The position numbers and the translations under genes are program-made. Below, in pieces: positions 37,149 through 38,156 of a stretch of 38,156 bases of DNA. Location of the stretch: positions 73,799 to 111,954 of the forward strand of contig JAADHV010000118.1 of NCBI GenBank assembly GCA_013151635.1. The letters run 5' to 3'. This DNA is from Deltaproteobacteria bacterium (lineage in GTDB: Bacteria > Desulfobacterota > Desulfobacteria > Desulfobacterales > Desulfobacteraceae). Each line of letters begins with the position of its first letter. Position 1 is the first letter of the stretch. The notes under the pieces are model-generated. The model saw only the letters and a list, made by a program, of their open reading frames with translations. It was not told the DNA's origin and did no database searches.

Positions 37149-38123
37149 TCATTTAAAATATTGATCAACCAGAACCAGCTCTCTTTTGATTGTTTTCCGG
37201 AATGGATTGCATTTCATCCTGCAATAGGCATTGGATTTTGATTTTTCCAGAATTTCTTTAAAATAGGGGCCTTTTAAAATATCTTCCAAAGGTGTTGTTT
37301 TAAAATTAATACTGGCATAATATTTTTCTGCCAGCGGCGGCAGGAAATCAAATAATGCATTATGCTCGGTGATATGCATTAAATGGGCAAAACAGCAGGG
37401 ATGGACAGTCCCGTCAGAAGCCAGGTATAAGGAACCGTTTTCAAGGGGTTTGCATGTGGCACTGGTTCTGGAGGATGCGGCTTTTTCGTCATAGGAACGG
37501 AAAATATCTCTCTTTATATGAAAATCAATTTTTGCAGGTTTTTTAAACCGCCCGTCATAATCCCTGGAGGGAATAACAAAAAATCTTTTGCAACCTGTCC
37601 GGCGGGCTTTTTTTTTTGCATCATCTATCTGGTGCTCGTTGTGCCTGAACACAATAAATTTCCAGTGGGCAACCCCGCCTGCACCCGTAAACGCTTCGAT
37701 ATTTTTGATTATCTTATCATAATCCGTTCCGATCCGATGCATGGCATGGGTATCAGAAAGGCCGTCCACTGAAAATACCATGCTGCCGTCTTTAAAAAAT
37801 GGTGCAAGCCTGCTCCACCATTTTTCATCCTGGACCGATCCATTGGTATCCCCTCCTAAAACAACATCTTTATTAAGCTGCTTTATGTAACCTGCGATTT
37901 TCACCATATCCCTGTTTGTGGATAAATCCCCGAAGTTTCCTGCAAAACTGATCCATTTTAATTGTTTAATAAGTGACCGGGGAAGCTTTTTAAAATCCTC
38001 AAACCCAATCATATGGTTCCCATAAGGGCGGACTTTCTGGCCCCTGCTGCAAAAAGGGCATTTGGCAATACATTTGGATGAAATCTCAATGTTTAAGGCT
38101 TTGATATTTTTTAAGGTCAGCAT
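37149..38123 (-). CDS. radical SAM protein with SPASM-like C-terminus
   Basis: A 324-aa enzyme with the [4Fe-4S]/AdoMet motif CIAKCPFC (C18, C22, C25: Cx3Cx2C). It is followed by IDY-type and SAM-binding patterns (SFAGNFGDLS, FSVDGLSD), then a C-terminal Cys cluster (CKPLENG, HPCCFAH, CRMKCNP) like the SPASM/twitch domain that binds extra clusters. AGGAA precedes the ATG. Chemistry unknown; SPASM proteins modify peptides, sugars or proteins. It sits at the head of the glycan cluster but may belong to genes beyond the right edge. Confidence 0.85.
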   Translation of the reverse strand: MLTLKNIKALNIEISSKCIAKCPFCSRGQKVRPYGNHMIGFEDFKKLPRSLIKQLKWISFAGNFGDLSTNRDMVKIAGYIKQLNKDVVLGGDTNGSVQDEKWWSRLAPFFKDGSMVFSVDGLSDTHAMHRIGTDYDKIIKNIEAFTGAGGVAHWKFIVFRHNEHQIDDAKKKARRTGCKRFFVIPSRDYDGRFKKPAKIDFHIKRDIFRSYDEKAASSRTSATCKPLENGSLYLASDGTVHPCCFAHLMHITEHNALFDFLPPLAEKYYASINFKTTPLEDILKGPYFKEILEKSKSNAYCRMKCNPFRKTIKRELVLVDQYFK

Positions 38124-38156
38124 AAAAATTCCTGAGTATTTACATTATTATGCCCT

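Overview
The window is a gene-dense, AT-rich bacterial chromosome segment, almost certainly from a sulfate-reducing-type Desulfobacterota (Desulfobacteraceae-like; inferred from gene style, the outer-membrane porin, hypAB, GatCAB and the gene neighbourhoods). No tRNA, rRNA, CRISPR array, intact insertion sequence or phage module was seen. Most genes lie on the minus strand in long, tightly packed operons. Many junctions are ATGA or TGATG overlaps, and several genes have TTG or internal ATG starts.

Region 1 (1-11113, minus strand) reads as one operon of about 15 genes: rpmF, acpP, rpiB, glyA, a dCMP deaminase, nrdR, ribD, ribE, ribBA, ribH, nusB, an MBL-fold hydrolase, a fused pabB-pabC, an AsmA-like membrane protein and a DUF1573 protein cut by the left edge. 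It holds the core riboflavin enzymes except the pyrimidine phosphatase, plus one-carbon, folate and deoxynucleotide functions. No FMN riboswitch is visible. gltX (11293-12696) is divergent from rpmF.

Region 2 (12681-17054, minus) is DUF2065-queA-tgt-hypA-hypB-Memo: queuosine tRNA modification followed by nickel-insertion chaperones and an AmmeMemoRadiSam B-type protein. The Memo gene overlaps the end of gltX tail to tail. Region 3 (17338-19413, plus) is gatB, preceded by a perfect 10-bp inverted repeat, and a secreted TolB-N/CsgG-like protein with a TTG start.

Region 4 (19414-23222) is the least ordinary part. A gene-poor stretch of about 700 bp carries decayed pieces of a DUF4143 AAA ATPase. 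It is followed by a minus-strand porin with its own terminator, a promoter and a long hairpin-bearing leader. Next is a 540-aa secreted protein that joins a second TolB-N-like domain to FG-GAP/VCBS-type calcium-binding repeats. The two TolB-N-like proteins are paralogues lying on either side of the porin.

Region 5 (23273-29831, minus) is an information-processing operon behind a strong sigma70-type promoter: an acidic-tail protein, argS, a SPOR-domain protein, gatC, gatA, a 64-aa protein and mutL (endonuclease type). gatCA and gatB are split but both in this window.

Region 6 (29874-38123, minus) is an envelope-glycan cluster: a radical SAM protein, a GSCFA-domain (SGNH-like) protein, two COG4671-type glycosyltransferases, two GT4-type glycosyltransferases, a histidine phosphatase and a NodB-like deacetylase. 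No polymerase, flippase or export gene is in view. The cluster is the best candidate here for an uncharacterised pathway: assembly and modification of an unknown glycan or glycoconjugate.
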